Assembly: GCA_022790615.1 (NCBI GenBank) | Contig: JAAVXK010000139.1 | Location: 1-39,149 of the forward strand | Direction: 5' to 3' | DNA length: 39,149 nt | Source of the DNA: Lachnospiraceae bacterium | GTDB taxonomy: Bacteria; Bacillota; Clostridia; Lachnospirales; Lachnospiraceae | Shown: positions 25,664 through 32,384 of the stretch, in pieces | Layout of the letters: every line of letters starts with the position of its first letter | Numbering within the stretch: position 1 is the stretch's first letter | Notes under the pieces: model-generated | The model's input: the letters and a program-made list of their open reading frames with translations, nothing else | What the model was told of the DNA's origin: nothing | The model's database searches: none | Position numbers and translations under genes: made by a program

Positions 25664-26845
25664 TTACTTTCTCGGAGGCATATATTCGGCCTTATTATAA
25701 TAATTTCCTGCATAGAGCGGAATGTCCTTGGCCGCAAACAGCTCGACAACCGACACGATCTGATAACCCTGCTCCGCAAAATACGGTACAAGTTCCTCAA
25801 CCGCCTCAGCCGTGTTCTTCATTGTCTCGTGCAGAAGAACGATATCGCCGTCCTTTGCGCCCTTTGTAACCTCGACAATATGTTCTTTTGTCGTACTATC
25901 TTCCCAGTCATTGCTTATTATGTTGCATCCGATAAGCGGCACATTACAGTTGTCCTTTACCAAATCATTCTGTCCGAGATTTGGCGGACGCAGTGTGAAG
26001 TCCGATATTCCCGTAAGCTCGCTTAACGACTTGCGGGCCTTTTCTATCTCAGCGGCCACCGCCTCGCCGTCTGCAAAAACTTTCGTGTCAGAAAGGGAGC
26101 TCCACTGCGAAGTATGATTCGCTATCTCGTGTCCATTTTCCATTGCAGTAAGAATCTCGTTGTTCATATCCTCGCTGCCAATCTTGCTCGTGACATAATT
26201 AAACGTGGCGTGGAAATTATATTCCTTCAGCGCTTTCTGTATCCGCATACTGTAGCTTGTGTCCGACGAACCGACCGGACCGTCGTCGAACGTGAATGCA
26301 ATCATCGGCTTTGACTTGTCAATCCACGATATGTCAAGCTTGTCATACACAAACGCTCCTTCCGCCATATAAGCCGGAGTAGGCGTAGGCTCCGGTGTTG
26401 GAGTTATATCTGGTGTACCGGTAGGAACCGGCGCCGCCGTAGGTGTAGGCGTCGGTACCGCCTGTTCGGTAGGCGTTGCCGTCTGTTGTACGATTGTCGG
26501 TGAAGACGACGGCTTTTCTGCCGCTGCCTTAACTGTAACATTACATTTCATAGTTTTACCCGCCACCTTTGCCGTAATTTTTGCCTTACCTTTTGATTTT
26601 CCTTTTACAATCCCTTTAGAAGAAACCGTGGCAACCTTTTTCTTATTTGATTTCCACTTTATCTTTCCCTTGTATTTTCCCTTAACTTTCAGTTTATAAC
26701 TCTGTCCGACTCTGATAGTCAGATTCTTTTTATTAAGCTTCGGTCCTGCAGCCTGACTCGAAACATCCGTCAAAACATTTGTCTCACAAAACAATAACAG
26801 TGCAAGCGCCGAGGCCGTAACTCTCTTCACAAGCGTTCTTCTCAT
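25664..26845 (-). CDS. Secreted polysaccharide deacetylase (NodB/CE4) with bacterial Ig-like domain
   Basis: 393 residues from ATG 26845 (GGAAGG seven bases upstream; a start 14 codons earlier has no ribosome site and would spoil the signal peptide). A signal peptide (RRTLVKRVTASALALLLF) leads to a Lys-rich Ig-like Big_2 domain (about 35-110, KWKSNKKKVATV) and a Thr/Pro-rich linker (about 115-160). The NodB domain follows with TFDDGP (Asp187, Asp188), HTSQW (244-248), LRPP and DIVLLHE motifs. These enzymes remove acetyl groups from peptidoglycan or other N-acetyl-glycans outside the cell. Odd point: the second metal His of the HxxxH motif is Trp248, so the enzyme may have altered metal binding or be inactive. 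It has its own promoter (26906-26934) and terminator. Confidence 0.88.
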   Translation of the reverse strand: MRRTLVKRVTASALALLLFCETNVLTDVSSQAAGPKLNKKNLTIRVGQSYKLKVKGKYKGKIKWKSNKKKVATVSSKGIVKGKSKGKAKITAKVAGKTMKCNVTVKAAAEKPSSSPTIVQQTATPTEQAVPTPTPTAAPVPTGTPDITPTPEPTPTPAYMAEGAFVYDKLDISWIDKSKPMIAFTFDDGPVGSSDTSYSMRIQKALKEYNFHATFNYVTSKIGSEDMNNEILTAMENGHEIANHTSQWSSLSDTKVFADGEAVAAEIEKARKSLSELTGISDFTLRPPNLGQNDLVKDNCNVPLIGCNIISNDWEDSTTKEHIVEVTKGAKDGDIVLLHETMKNTAEAVEELVPYFAEQGYQIVSVVELFAAKDIPLYAGNYYNKAEYMPPRK

Positions 26846-26905
26846 ATCCTTACCTTCCCTTATTTTAAGTAGTATACAGCCATTCAAAACTTATACCCTA
26901 AAATA

Positions 26906-26934
26906 ATTATATACGGAATTCGGATATCTTTCAA
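26906..26934 (-). promoter_or_regulatory. Sigma-A promoter of the polysaccharide deacetylase gene
   Basis: TTGAAA (26934-26929), 17-base spacer, TATAAT (26911-26906) on the minus strand. It is about 60 bases before ATG 26845 and nine bases past the end of the antiporter gene, so the two genes are probably separate units. Confidence 0.65.
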
Positions 26935-26942
26935 GCACCTTC

Positions 26943-28169
26943 TTAATATGTATCCCTGTGCTTCGCAATCTGCTCAAGTCCTTCATAATGCGATTCCTGT
27001 ATATCCTGTGGAGGAACCGGATGGGTCTTGTATGATAATTTGAGCAGGAGCGGCGTAATAATCGTTGTCGCTATTACGACTATTACAACAGGTCCCATCA
27101 AATCCTGGTCAATAAGTCCGACTTTCGCGCCTTTGTCGGCAACGATAAGAGCAACCTCTCCTCTCGATATCATACCTATACCGATTCTGAGACTACGCTT
27201 CATGTTATAACCGCATGCAAGGGCTCCGACTCCACATCCGACAACCTTTGTGAGCATTGCTACAATTGTCAGGAGAATCGAAAAAATTATAATGGCTGCA
27301 GACATTTTTGGAAGTTCAACCTGAAGACCTATGCTTGCAAAGAACATCGGCGAAAAGAACAGATATGACAACACGTCAAACTTTGAACCTATGTAAGATG
27401 TTCTTTCCGTACTTGCTATTATAAGCCCGGCAAAAAACGCGCCCGTTATATCCGCAACACCAAAAAAGTACTCAGCGCAGTATGACATCAGAAGACACGC
27501 GGCAAGCGCAAGAATCGAATATCTGTGACGTTTCTCAACAAACTTATCTTTAAACTTATTATATATCAAATATGCGCATACGCCTGCTCCGGCAACAAAC
27601 ACAAAGAAGCCGACAATCTTTAACATTACCATTCCAATATTAACGCTTTTGTCAGCCATACTTGTAATAATAGTAAGTCCGATTATTCCAAGAATATCGT
27701 CAATTATGGCTGCTCCAAGAATTGCGTTTGCCGTCTTGCTCTTAAGCTTACCAAGCTCCCTTAACGTCTCAACCGTTATGCTTACGGACGTAGCTGTGAG
27801 TATAACGCCTAAAAACACATCCTGAATTATACTTGAATCCGTCATGAGATATGCTATGGCAAATCCGCCTGCCAAAGGAACAAGCACACCGCACATGGCA
27901 ATGACAAAAGAAGCCTTACCGCATTTCTTAAGTCCGTTGATATCCGTCTCAAGACCCGCGCAGAACATAAGGATAATTACACCAATCTCAGCAACACTCT
28001 TTATAAAATCAGCATCCTTAATCACTCCCAGAAAAGCCGGACCAAGAATAAGTCCCGCAAGAAGCGCTCCCACAACCTGGGGCATATTAAATTTTTTTGA
28101 AATAAGTCCCAGCGTTTTCGTAAAGATAAGAATAACTGCTACGTCAAGTATAAACTGATATGATTCCAT
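26943..28169 (-). CDS. Cation/proton antiporter, CPA2 family
   Basis: 408 residues from ATG 28169; an in-frame ATG five codons earlier is itself part of the GGAGG ribosome site. Eleven to thirteen hydrophobic segments cover the protein, with VVGALLAGLILGPAFLG near the start and GVILTATSVSITV and AIIDDILGIIGLTII in the middle, as in CPA2 antiporters (the Asp pair in AIIDD is the ion-binding site). No C-terminal TrkA-N domain is present, unlike KefB/KefC. It should exchange Na+ or K+ for protons at the plasma membrane. A strong promoter lies 60 bases upstream. Confidence 0.9.
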   Translation of the reverse strand: MESYQFILDVAVILIFTKTLGLISKKFNMPQVVGALLAGLILGPAFLGVIKDADFIKSVAEIGVIILMFCAGLETDINGLKKCGKASFVIAMCGVLVPLAGGFAIAYLMTDSSIIQDVFLGVILTATSVSITVETLRELGKLKSKTANAILGAAIIDDILGIIGLTIITSMADKSVNIGMVMLKIVGFFVFVAGAGVCAYLIYNKFKDKFVEKRHRYSILALAACLLMSYCAEYFFGVADITGAFFAGLIIASTERTSYIGSKFDVLSYLFFSPMFFASIGLQVELPKMSAAIIIFSILLTIVAMLTKVVGCGVGALACGYNMKRSLRIGIGMISRGEVALIVADKGAKVGLIDQDLMGPVVIVVIATTIITPLLLKLSYKTHPVPPQDIQESHYEGLEQIAKHRDTY

Positions 28170-28228
28170 ATCATTTTCCTCCATTCACAATTTATGTATT
28201 ATTACTTTCAATATCTAATCCACAATGA

Positions 28229-28256
28229 ATTATATGACTATTTTTTATAATGTCAA
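28229..28256 (-). promoter_or_regulatory. Sigma-A promoter of the antiporter gene
   Basis: TTGACA (28256-28251), 16-base spacer, TATAAT (28234-28229), both perfect. The predicted 5' leader is about 53 bases. Confidence 0.8.
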
Positions 28257-28335
28257 TACTTATTTCAAAAAATTCTATAATAATTGTCTGTTAAAGCATG
28301 AGATTGAACGTGAACTTCAAAAAAGATATACAAAA

Positions 28336-28830
28336 TTATTTTTGTGAAGATATATTTTTTATTTTATCATTAACCATTTTTTCAACTTTACCGGGAACAA
28401 GCCTTGATATATCCGAGCCGTAATACGCGAGTTCCTTTACAATAGTCGAACTTAAAAATGAGTATTCAAGCCCGGTTGCGAGAAACATAGTATCTATTCC
28501 GGAATCAATATAATGATTCGTCTGAGCAAGCTGCATCTCATTTTCAAAATCAGTGACTGCACGCAGACCCCTTATTATTACCGTCGCACCCAATCGCCGC
28601 GCACATTCAACCGTCAGTCCCTCAAAGCTCATTACACGCACATTCGGAATCTCTTTTGTAACTTCTCCGATCATCTGTAATCGTTCGTCCATCGAAAACA
28701 TAGGATTCTTGGCGCTGTTGACCGACACAACAATAATAAGTTCGTCTACAATGCGCGCCGCCCTCTTTATAATATCCATATGACCGTTCGTTACAGGGTC
28801 AAAGCTGCCCGGATATACTGCCTTAACCAT
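28336..28830 (-). CDS. coaD: Pantetheine-phosphate adenylyltransferase
   Basis: 164 residues from ATG 28830, chosen over a start 13 codons earlier because GGAGG lies nine bases before it and the family begins [15 protein letters not shown]. The nucleotidyltransferase HxGH-type motif appears as NGHMDI, and the second conserved region as [14 protein letters not shown]. The enzyme makes dephospho-CoA from ATP and 4'-phosphopantetheine in the cytoplasm, the penultimate CoA step. Length is usual. No operon partner such as rsmD was seen next to it. Confidence 0.96.
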   Translation of the reverse strand: MVKAVYPGSFDPVTNGHMDIIKRAARIVDELIIVVSVNSAKNPMFSMDERLQMIGEVTKEIPNVRVMSFEGLTVECARRLGATVIIRGLRAVTDFENEMQLAQTNHYIDSGIDTMFLATGLEYSFLSSTIVKELAYYGSDISRLVPGKVEKMVNDKIKNISSQK

Positions 28831-28955
28831 TATTATTATCCTCCGTTTTCTGAGTATACAAATATACATGCATATTACTAAACTAATAATATGGTATCAA
28901 GTATAACTACAAATCCATATCTTTTCAACAACAGATTTGTATTTTTAAATGCCTA

Positions 28956-29768
28956 TTATTCACTGCCATGCCTGTTTCCACGTCCGCACCCGTTTCCATT
29001 TCCATCTCCGTGATGTCCATATCCTTTATTATCATCTGTTGACATTTCGCAGTCAGGTATATTGTCAGACGTCCCGCAGTCCCCTTCGTCCGACAGGCTG
29101 CTGATTAAATCACGAATTTCCCTCATAGTCATGCCCCGTATTATTTCCGGAGTAATATCCGGGTCAAGTACCTGTAATTCTAAAAATGCTCTATATTTTC
29201 CATAGGAAAGTCCTGCCTCATGCGCTGAGGATACTTCTTCTGAAGATGAAGAATAACAGTAGGTATTTTCCCGGCCTCTCGTACACCATCTGATTTCTGA
29301 ATATATCTCGGCGGACTTCGTCTCGTCTGGACCGGTAACGGTAATTGTCATAATCTCGTTACCGGACAGAAGATCCAATATATTTTTATCATCCAATATC
29401 TGATTAATTGCATCCTCATAATATTTATATTTGATATTCAAAGTATTTGCTAATTCCTCGTCATCATCATTCATGCTGTCTACTGCTATAACCCTGCCAA
29501 ACCGATTTACACTTATTTCAAAGGAAGGGTTGATGTCTATACTTATAGCTGATACCGGTGTGAAATAAAGCCATCGTCCGCAAATTATCAAGAATATCAT
29601 GCAGGCGCAGGCGACAGCATAAATGTGAGTCCTTCGTCTTATGGACTTCGTATATCCTTTCGTTTTTTTCGCCAGAAACTCCTTCGTGCTGTTTTTTAAA
29701 GCATTCTCCGCATGTATCTGATTAAAAGCCTCTTTCATCTTAAAAGCTTCTTTCATCCTATCATTCAT
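28956..29768 (-). CDS. RsgI-like membrane anti-sigma factor
   Basis: 270 residues from ATG 29768 (GGAGG eight bases upstream, inside the end of the sigma gene; GTG 29777 is an alternative). The N-terminal cytoplasmic helix contains a short duplication (MKEAFKMKEAFN). One membrane helix lies near 45-65. The extracellular part begins VSAISIDINPSFEISVNRFG, the conserved RsgI-type domain. The C-terminus ends in a Gly/His/Asn tail (HHGDGNGNGCGRGNRHG) that resembles the end of the secreted repeat protein two genes upstream. It overlaps the sigma gene by eight bases, so the two are coupled. The sensed signal is unknown. Confidence 0.83.
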   Translation of the reverse strand: MNDRMKEAFKMKEAFNQIHAENALKNSTKEFLAKKTKGYTKSIRRRTHIYAVACACMIFLIICGRWLYFTPVSAISIDINPSFEISVNRFGRVIAVDSMNDDDEELANTLNIKYKYYEDAINQILDDKNILDLLSGNEIMTITVTGPDETKSAEIYSEIRWCTRGRENTYCYSSSSEEVSSAHEAGLSYGKYRAFLELQVLDPDITPEIIRGMTMREIRDLISSLSDEGDCGTSDNIPDCEMSTDDNKGYGHHGDGNGNGCGRGNRHGSE

Positions 29769-30243
29769 ATTCTTCACCTCCCAGCTTTTCCCTGAGCATT
29801 TTCTTCGAGCGGGTCAGAAGCGTATATATTGTATTAACATTTTTTCCTAAAAGACGGCTGATTTGGGGCGCCGTGTATTCCTCAAAATAATACAGATACA
29901 CAACGTCCCTATATTTTTGCGGCAGAGAAAACACCGCGTCTAAAACCTCTCTGTGATCCGGAGACAGTTGCGCAGGCTGTTCCATAACTTCGTCTAGAGA
30001 TACCGTCCGGCTTCGAAAAAAACTTTTTATCAAATCCTTGCAGGCATTAATTGTAACCCGTATAAACCATGCTTTCTCATGTTCTTCGTTTTCAAATGAA
30101 ACGGAACTAAGGACATACTTCAAATACACGGTTTGAAATATGTCCTCGGTATCGGCATAGTTTTTCAAATGTATCATACAAAGCCGCTTAACAGTATCGG
30201 CGTATAGCTCTATAGCTCTGTTTACTTCCTGCTCGCTCCGCAT
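29761..30243 (-). CDS. ECF-type RNA polymerase sigma factor
   Basis: 160 residues from ATG 30243 (AAGGA eight bases upstream; a start 19 codons earlier would lie in the previous gene and adds only basic residues). Region 2 is visible as DIFQTVYLKYVLSS followed by AWFIRVTINACKDLIKS, and region 4 as LPQKYRDVVYLYYFEEYTAP with the HTH ISRLLGKNVNTIYTLLTR. This places it among the ECF sigma factors that pair with RsgI-like anti-sigma factors. It lies 14 bases after the secreted repeat protein gene and overlaps the anti-sigma gene. Confidence 0.9.
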   Translation of the reverse strand: MRSEQEVNRAIELYADTVKRLCMIHLKNYADTEDIFQTVYLKYVLSSVSFENEEHEKAWFIRVTINACKDLIKSFFRSRTVSLDEVMEQPAQLSPDHREVLDAVFSLPQKYRDVVYLYYFEEYTAPQISRLLGKNVNTIYTLLTRSKKMLREKLGGEEYE

Positions 30244-30257
30244 AATGATTTTCCTTT

Positions 30258-30587
30258 TTATCTGCCGCATCCTCTTCGAAAGCCGTTTCCACGTCTGCAT
30301 CCCCGGACTTTTGTGCCCGAATAATTATCACAGACACCGTCTCCGTCTGCGTCTACATAGTTCTGCCCGCATTCTTCATTTGTTCCGGCATTGTCACATA
30401 TACCGTCTCCGTCCGCGTCTACATAGTTCTGTCCGCATTCTCCATATGCTCCGGTATTGTCACATACACCGTCTCCGTCCGCATCTACATAGTTTCGACC
30501 AGCACCTGGTCCGGCCACAACTACGCTTGCAGTTCCGGCAGATAATGCAATTGCTGTTAATAATACTCCAAAAAATATTTTTTTCAT
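30258..30587 (-). CDS. Secreted Asp-rich repeat protein, probable calcium-binding (thrombospondin type 3-like)
   Basis: 109 residues. A signal peptide (MKKIFFGVLLTAIALSAG, cleavage after about 25) is followed by three 22-residue repeats starting NYVDADGDGVCDN at residues 32, 54 and 76. The DADGDGxCD loop is the calcium-binding pattern of thrombospondin type 3 and related EF-hand-like repeats, with one Cys per loop. The C-terminus is basic: GCRRGNGFRRGCGR. GGAGG before ATG 30587 supports the start. It is the first gene of an operon with the ECF sigma and anti-sigma factors (gap 14 bases), so it may be a ligand or target of that system. Confidence 0.75.
   Translation of the reverse strand: MKKIFFGVLLTAIALSAGTASVVVAGPGAGRNYVDADGDGVCDNTGAYGECGQNYVDADGDGICDNAGTNEECGQNYVDADGDGVCDNYSGTKVRGCRRGNGFRRGCGR
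30324..30494 (-). repeat. Three tandem 66-base repeats in the Asp-rich secreted protein gene
   Basis: Units begin at 30494, 30428 and 30362 on the minus strand; the last keeps only the conserved 13 codons. The DNA copies are nearly identical, which suggests recent duplication or homogenisation and a locus open to copy-number change. Confidence 0.8.
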
Positions 30588-30767
30588 GACTATTCCTCCG
30601 TTATTCTAAAAACTGTTTCATATATAATACGATTGTTCTTTATTATTCCATTCATTATTTTGTTTTTTTTAAATCTTTTGTGTATACAATACTAACACAT
30701 ATTTCATCATACCGGAATAGAGTATTGTAATCTATACGTATAAATTCATTTAAATCTAATAAATTGC

Positions 30768-30796
30768 TTGCTATTTTCATATAGTAGGCTTATAAT
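30768..30796 (+). promoter_or_regulatory. Sigma-A promoter of the acidic membrane protein gene
   Basis: TTGCTA (30768-30773), 17-base spacer, TATAAT (30791-30796). It gives a leader of about 55 bases. The remaining AT-rich sequence between 30588 and 30767 holds no gene I can support; the promoter of the opposite operon must lie there but was not clear. Confidence 0.65.
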
Positions 30797-30811
30797 CAAT
30801 ATGTAGTTTAT

Positions 30812-30827
30812 CCGCTTATAACAGCGG
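30812..30827 (+). promoter_or_regulatory. Small hairpin in the 5' leader of the acidic protein gene
   Basis: CCGCT pairs with AGCGG around a six-base loop, 13 bases before the AGGAAGGGG ribosome site. It may protect the transcript 5' end or modulate translation; no known riboswitch is recognised. Confidence 0.35.
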
Positions 30828-30857
30828 TATATTTTATGATAGGAAGGGGCGTTACGC

Positions 30858-31109
30858 ATGCGTAAATTTTTTAAATTTCTTGTTGGAACCGCATCTTTGG
30901 CAGCATTAGCAGGAGGAGTATATTATTTTGTAAAAAAATATTTTACCGAAGACTGTTTTGATGATTTTGATGATGACGATTTTGATGATTTCGACGACTT
31001 TGATGATGACGATTTTGACGACAGCGATGACGACGAAGTTGAAGTTAGCATGAACAAAGAAGTCATTCCTGAGAAAGAAGATGTTAACAGCGCTGAAGAA
31101 GATGCTTAA
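30858..31109 (+). CDS. Small membrane protein with poly-acidic C-terminal tail
   Basis: 83 residues. A basic start (MRKFFKF) is followed by one hydrophobic helix (residues 7-25, VGTASLAALAGGVYYF), then an Asp/Phe-repeat tract (35-59) in which the DDFDD unit recurs, and a Glu-rich end. The N-terminal segment could be an uncleaved signal anchor or, with Ala/Gly content, a signal peptide. The acidic tail could bind cations. AGGAAGGGG eight bases upstream supports the start; promoter and terminator frame it as a single-gene unit. No family recognised. It is divergent from the ECF operon, which starts with another Asp-rich protein. Confidence 0.7.
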   Translation: MRKFFKFLVGTASLAALAGGVYYFVKKYFTEDCFDDFDDDDFDDFDDFDDDDFDDSDDDEVEVSMNKEVIPEKEDVNSAEEDA

Positions 31110-31149
31110 TTAATTTGGAAAAAAGTAGTTTTGACTGAATATACTTTAA

Positions 31150-31180
31150 GGAAAAGGGGCCTATCGCAGGTCCCTTTTCC
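31150..31180 (+). terminator. GC-containing hairpin, probable terminator of the acidic protein gene
   Basis: GGAAAAGGGGCC pairs with GGTCCCTTTTCC (one G-T pair), seven-base loop, 41 bases past the stop. The run of T after it is poor, so efficiency is uncertain; it could also serve pfkA from the other side. Confidence 0.55.
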
Positions 31181-31246
31181 CATAAAATATTTCCTTATCC
31201 TAAACGCTATCATTATCCTGCATTATTACTGTATTATAGACTAGAT

Positions 31247-31297
31247 CGTGTTTGCAAAGTGTGAAGCGCATCTGGCAGAAAGCAATTTGCAAACACG
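31247..31297. repeat. Inverted repeat CGTGTTTGCAAA-N27-TTTGCAAACACG
   Basis: Two perfect 12-base arms (31247-31258 and 31286-31297) enclose a 27-base loop that is GC-richer than the surroundings. It begins eight bases past the pfkA stop. There is no T-run on either strand, so a plain terminator is unlikely. The form suggests a dispersed palindromic (REP-like) element. Confidence 0.55.
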
Positions 31298-31304
31298 CTC
31301 TAAC

Positions 31305-32282
31305 TTATCTCGAAAGCTTATGTAGAAGCTTGTCAAAGTCATGGTCTATAGTCTTCTGCATATCCATAGCGGCGCTTATTGAGTAATCGGTAAACTCTCC
31401 GTGGCAGTAGGCAACAACCCTGCTAGTCTGCCCCTGATGGAGAAGGTCAACCGCTCTCGCCCCCATTGCCGAAGCATACACCCTGTCACGGCATGTTGGG
31501 CTTCCGCCACGCTGTATGTGTCCAAGTATAGTAAACCTGGTCTCAATGCCGGTTCCCGCTTCAATACGCTCCGCAAATTCCTGCGTACGTCCGATTCCCT
31601 CAGCATTTACAATTATATGATGTTTTTTACCAATCTTCCTTTTCGCGTTAACTTTTTCAATCACCCTGTCAATCTCAGCTTCCTCAAATGTCTCAGGAAG
31701 CAGCACATATTCCGAGCCGTTCGCTATCGAGCACCAAAGAGCGATATGTCCCGCCGTTCTTCCCATAACTTCAATAATACTGCATCTTTCATGCGAGCCC
31801 GAAGTGTCACGCAGCTTATCCGCCGCCTCCATTGCAGTAGAGGTAGCCGTGTCAAACCCTATCGTATATTCGGTGCAGGCTATATCAAGGTCAATCGTTC
31901 CCGGAACGCCGATTGTACGGATTCCCTGTTCACAGAGCTTCTCTGCACCCTTGAAAGAACCGTCTCCACCTATTACAACGACGCCGTCGATTCCATGTTT
32001 CCTGCAGTTATCCGCAGCCTTTTGCTGTCCCTCGAGGGTCTTGAACTCCTCGCACCGCGACGTGTTAAGTATTGTTCCGCCCCTTGATATTATATCGGAT
32101 ACACTCATCGCGTCCATTTCTATAAAATCTTCTTCAAGCAATCCGACAAATCCCCTGCGAATGCCAACCACCCTGTGACCATATCCGCAGGCAGTCCTTA
32201 CGACGGCCCTGATTGCCGCATTCATTCCGGGTGCATCACCACCGCTTGTAAGTACGCCTATTGTCATTTCTTTTACACTCAT
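31305..32282 (-). CDS. pfkA: ATP-dependent 6-phosphofructokinase
   Basis: 325 residues from ATG 32282, chosen for length and AGGGTG nine bases upstream; ATG 32267 is also possible. The start TIGVLTSGGDAPGMNAAIRA binds ATP. GGDGS, with Gly at the position that distinguishes ATP from pyrophosphate enzymes, and PGTIDLDIACTEYTIGFDTA with the catalytic Asp pair follow, then VMGRTAGHIALW. The Leu in TIDLD replaces the usual Asn of TIDND, a change common in clostridial enzymes as I recall. It phosphorylates fructose 6-phosphate in glycolysis. It follows dnaE by about 100 bases, a gene order frequent in Clostridia. Confidence 0.95.
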   Translation of the reverse strand: MSVKEMTIGVLTSGGDAPGMNAAIRAVVRTACGYGHRVVGIRRGFVGLLEEDFIEMDAMSVSDIISRGGTILNTSRCEEFKTLEGQQKAADNCRKHGIDGVVVIGGDGSFKGAEKLCEQGIRTIGVPGTIDLDIACTEYTIGFDTATSTAMEAADKLRDTSGSHERCSIIEVMGRTAGHIALWCSIANGSEYVLLPETFEEAEIDRVIEKVNAKRKIGKKHHIIVNAEGIGRTQEFAERIEAGTGIETRFTILGHIQRGGSPTCRDRVYASAMGARAVDLLHQGQTSRVVAYCHGEFTDYSISAAMDMQKTIDHDFDKLLHKLSR

Positions 32283-32384
32283 AATATAATACACCCTGCA
32301 CAGTACCGGCATTTTTATAATTATACCTGTACCGCACATTTTCCTTTCTGAAATTTTTCTATAAGTTTAACACTTTTATATCAT

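Noticed and set aside
30258-30587. DADGDG repeats as a dockerin
   Set aside because: Three loops without the dockerin helices, and no cohesin or glycoside hydrolase nearby; thrombospondin type 3-like repeats fit better.
31305-32282. TIDLD in place of TIDND in PfkA as a sign of altered activity
   Set aside because: Both Asp residues remain and, as I recall, this variant is common in clostridial enzymes; GGDGS indicates an ordinary ATP enzyme.
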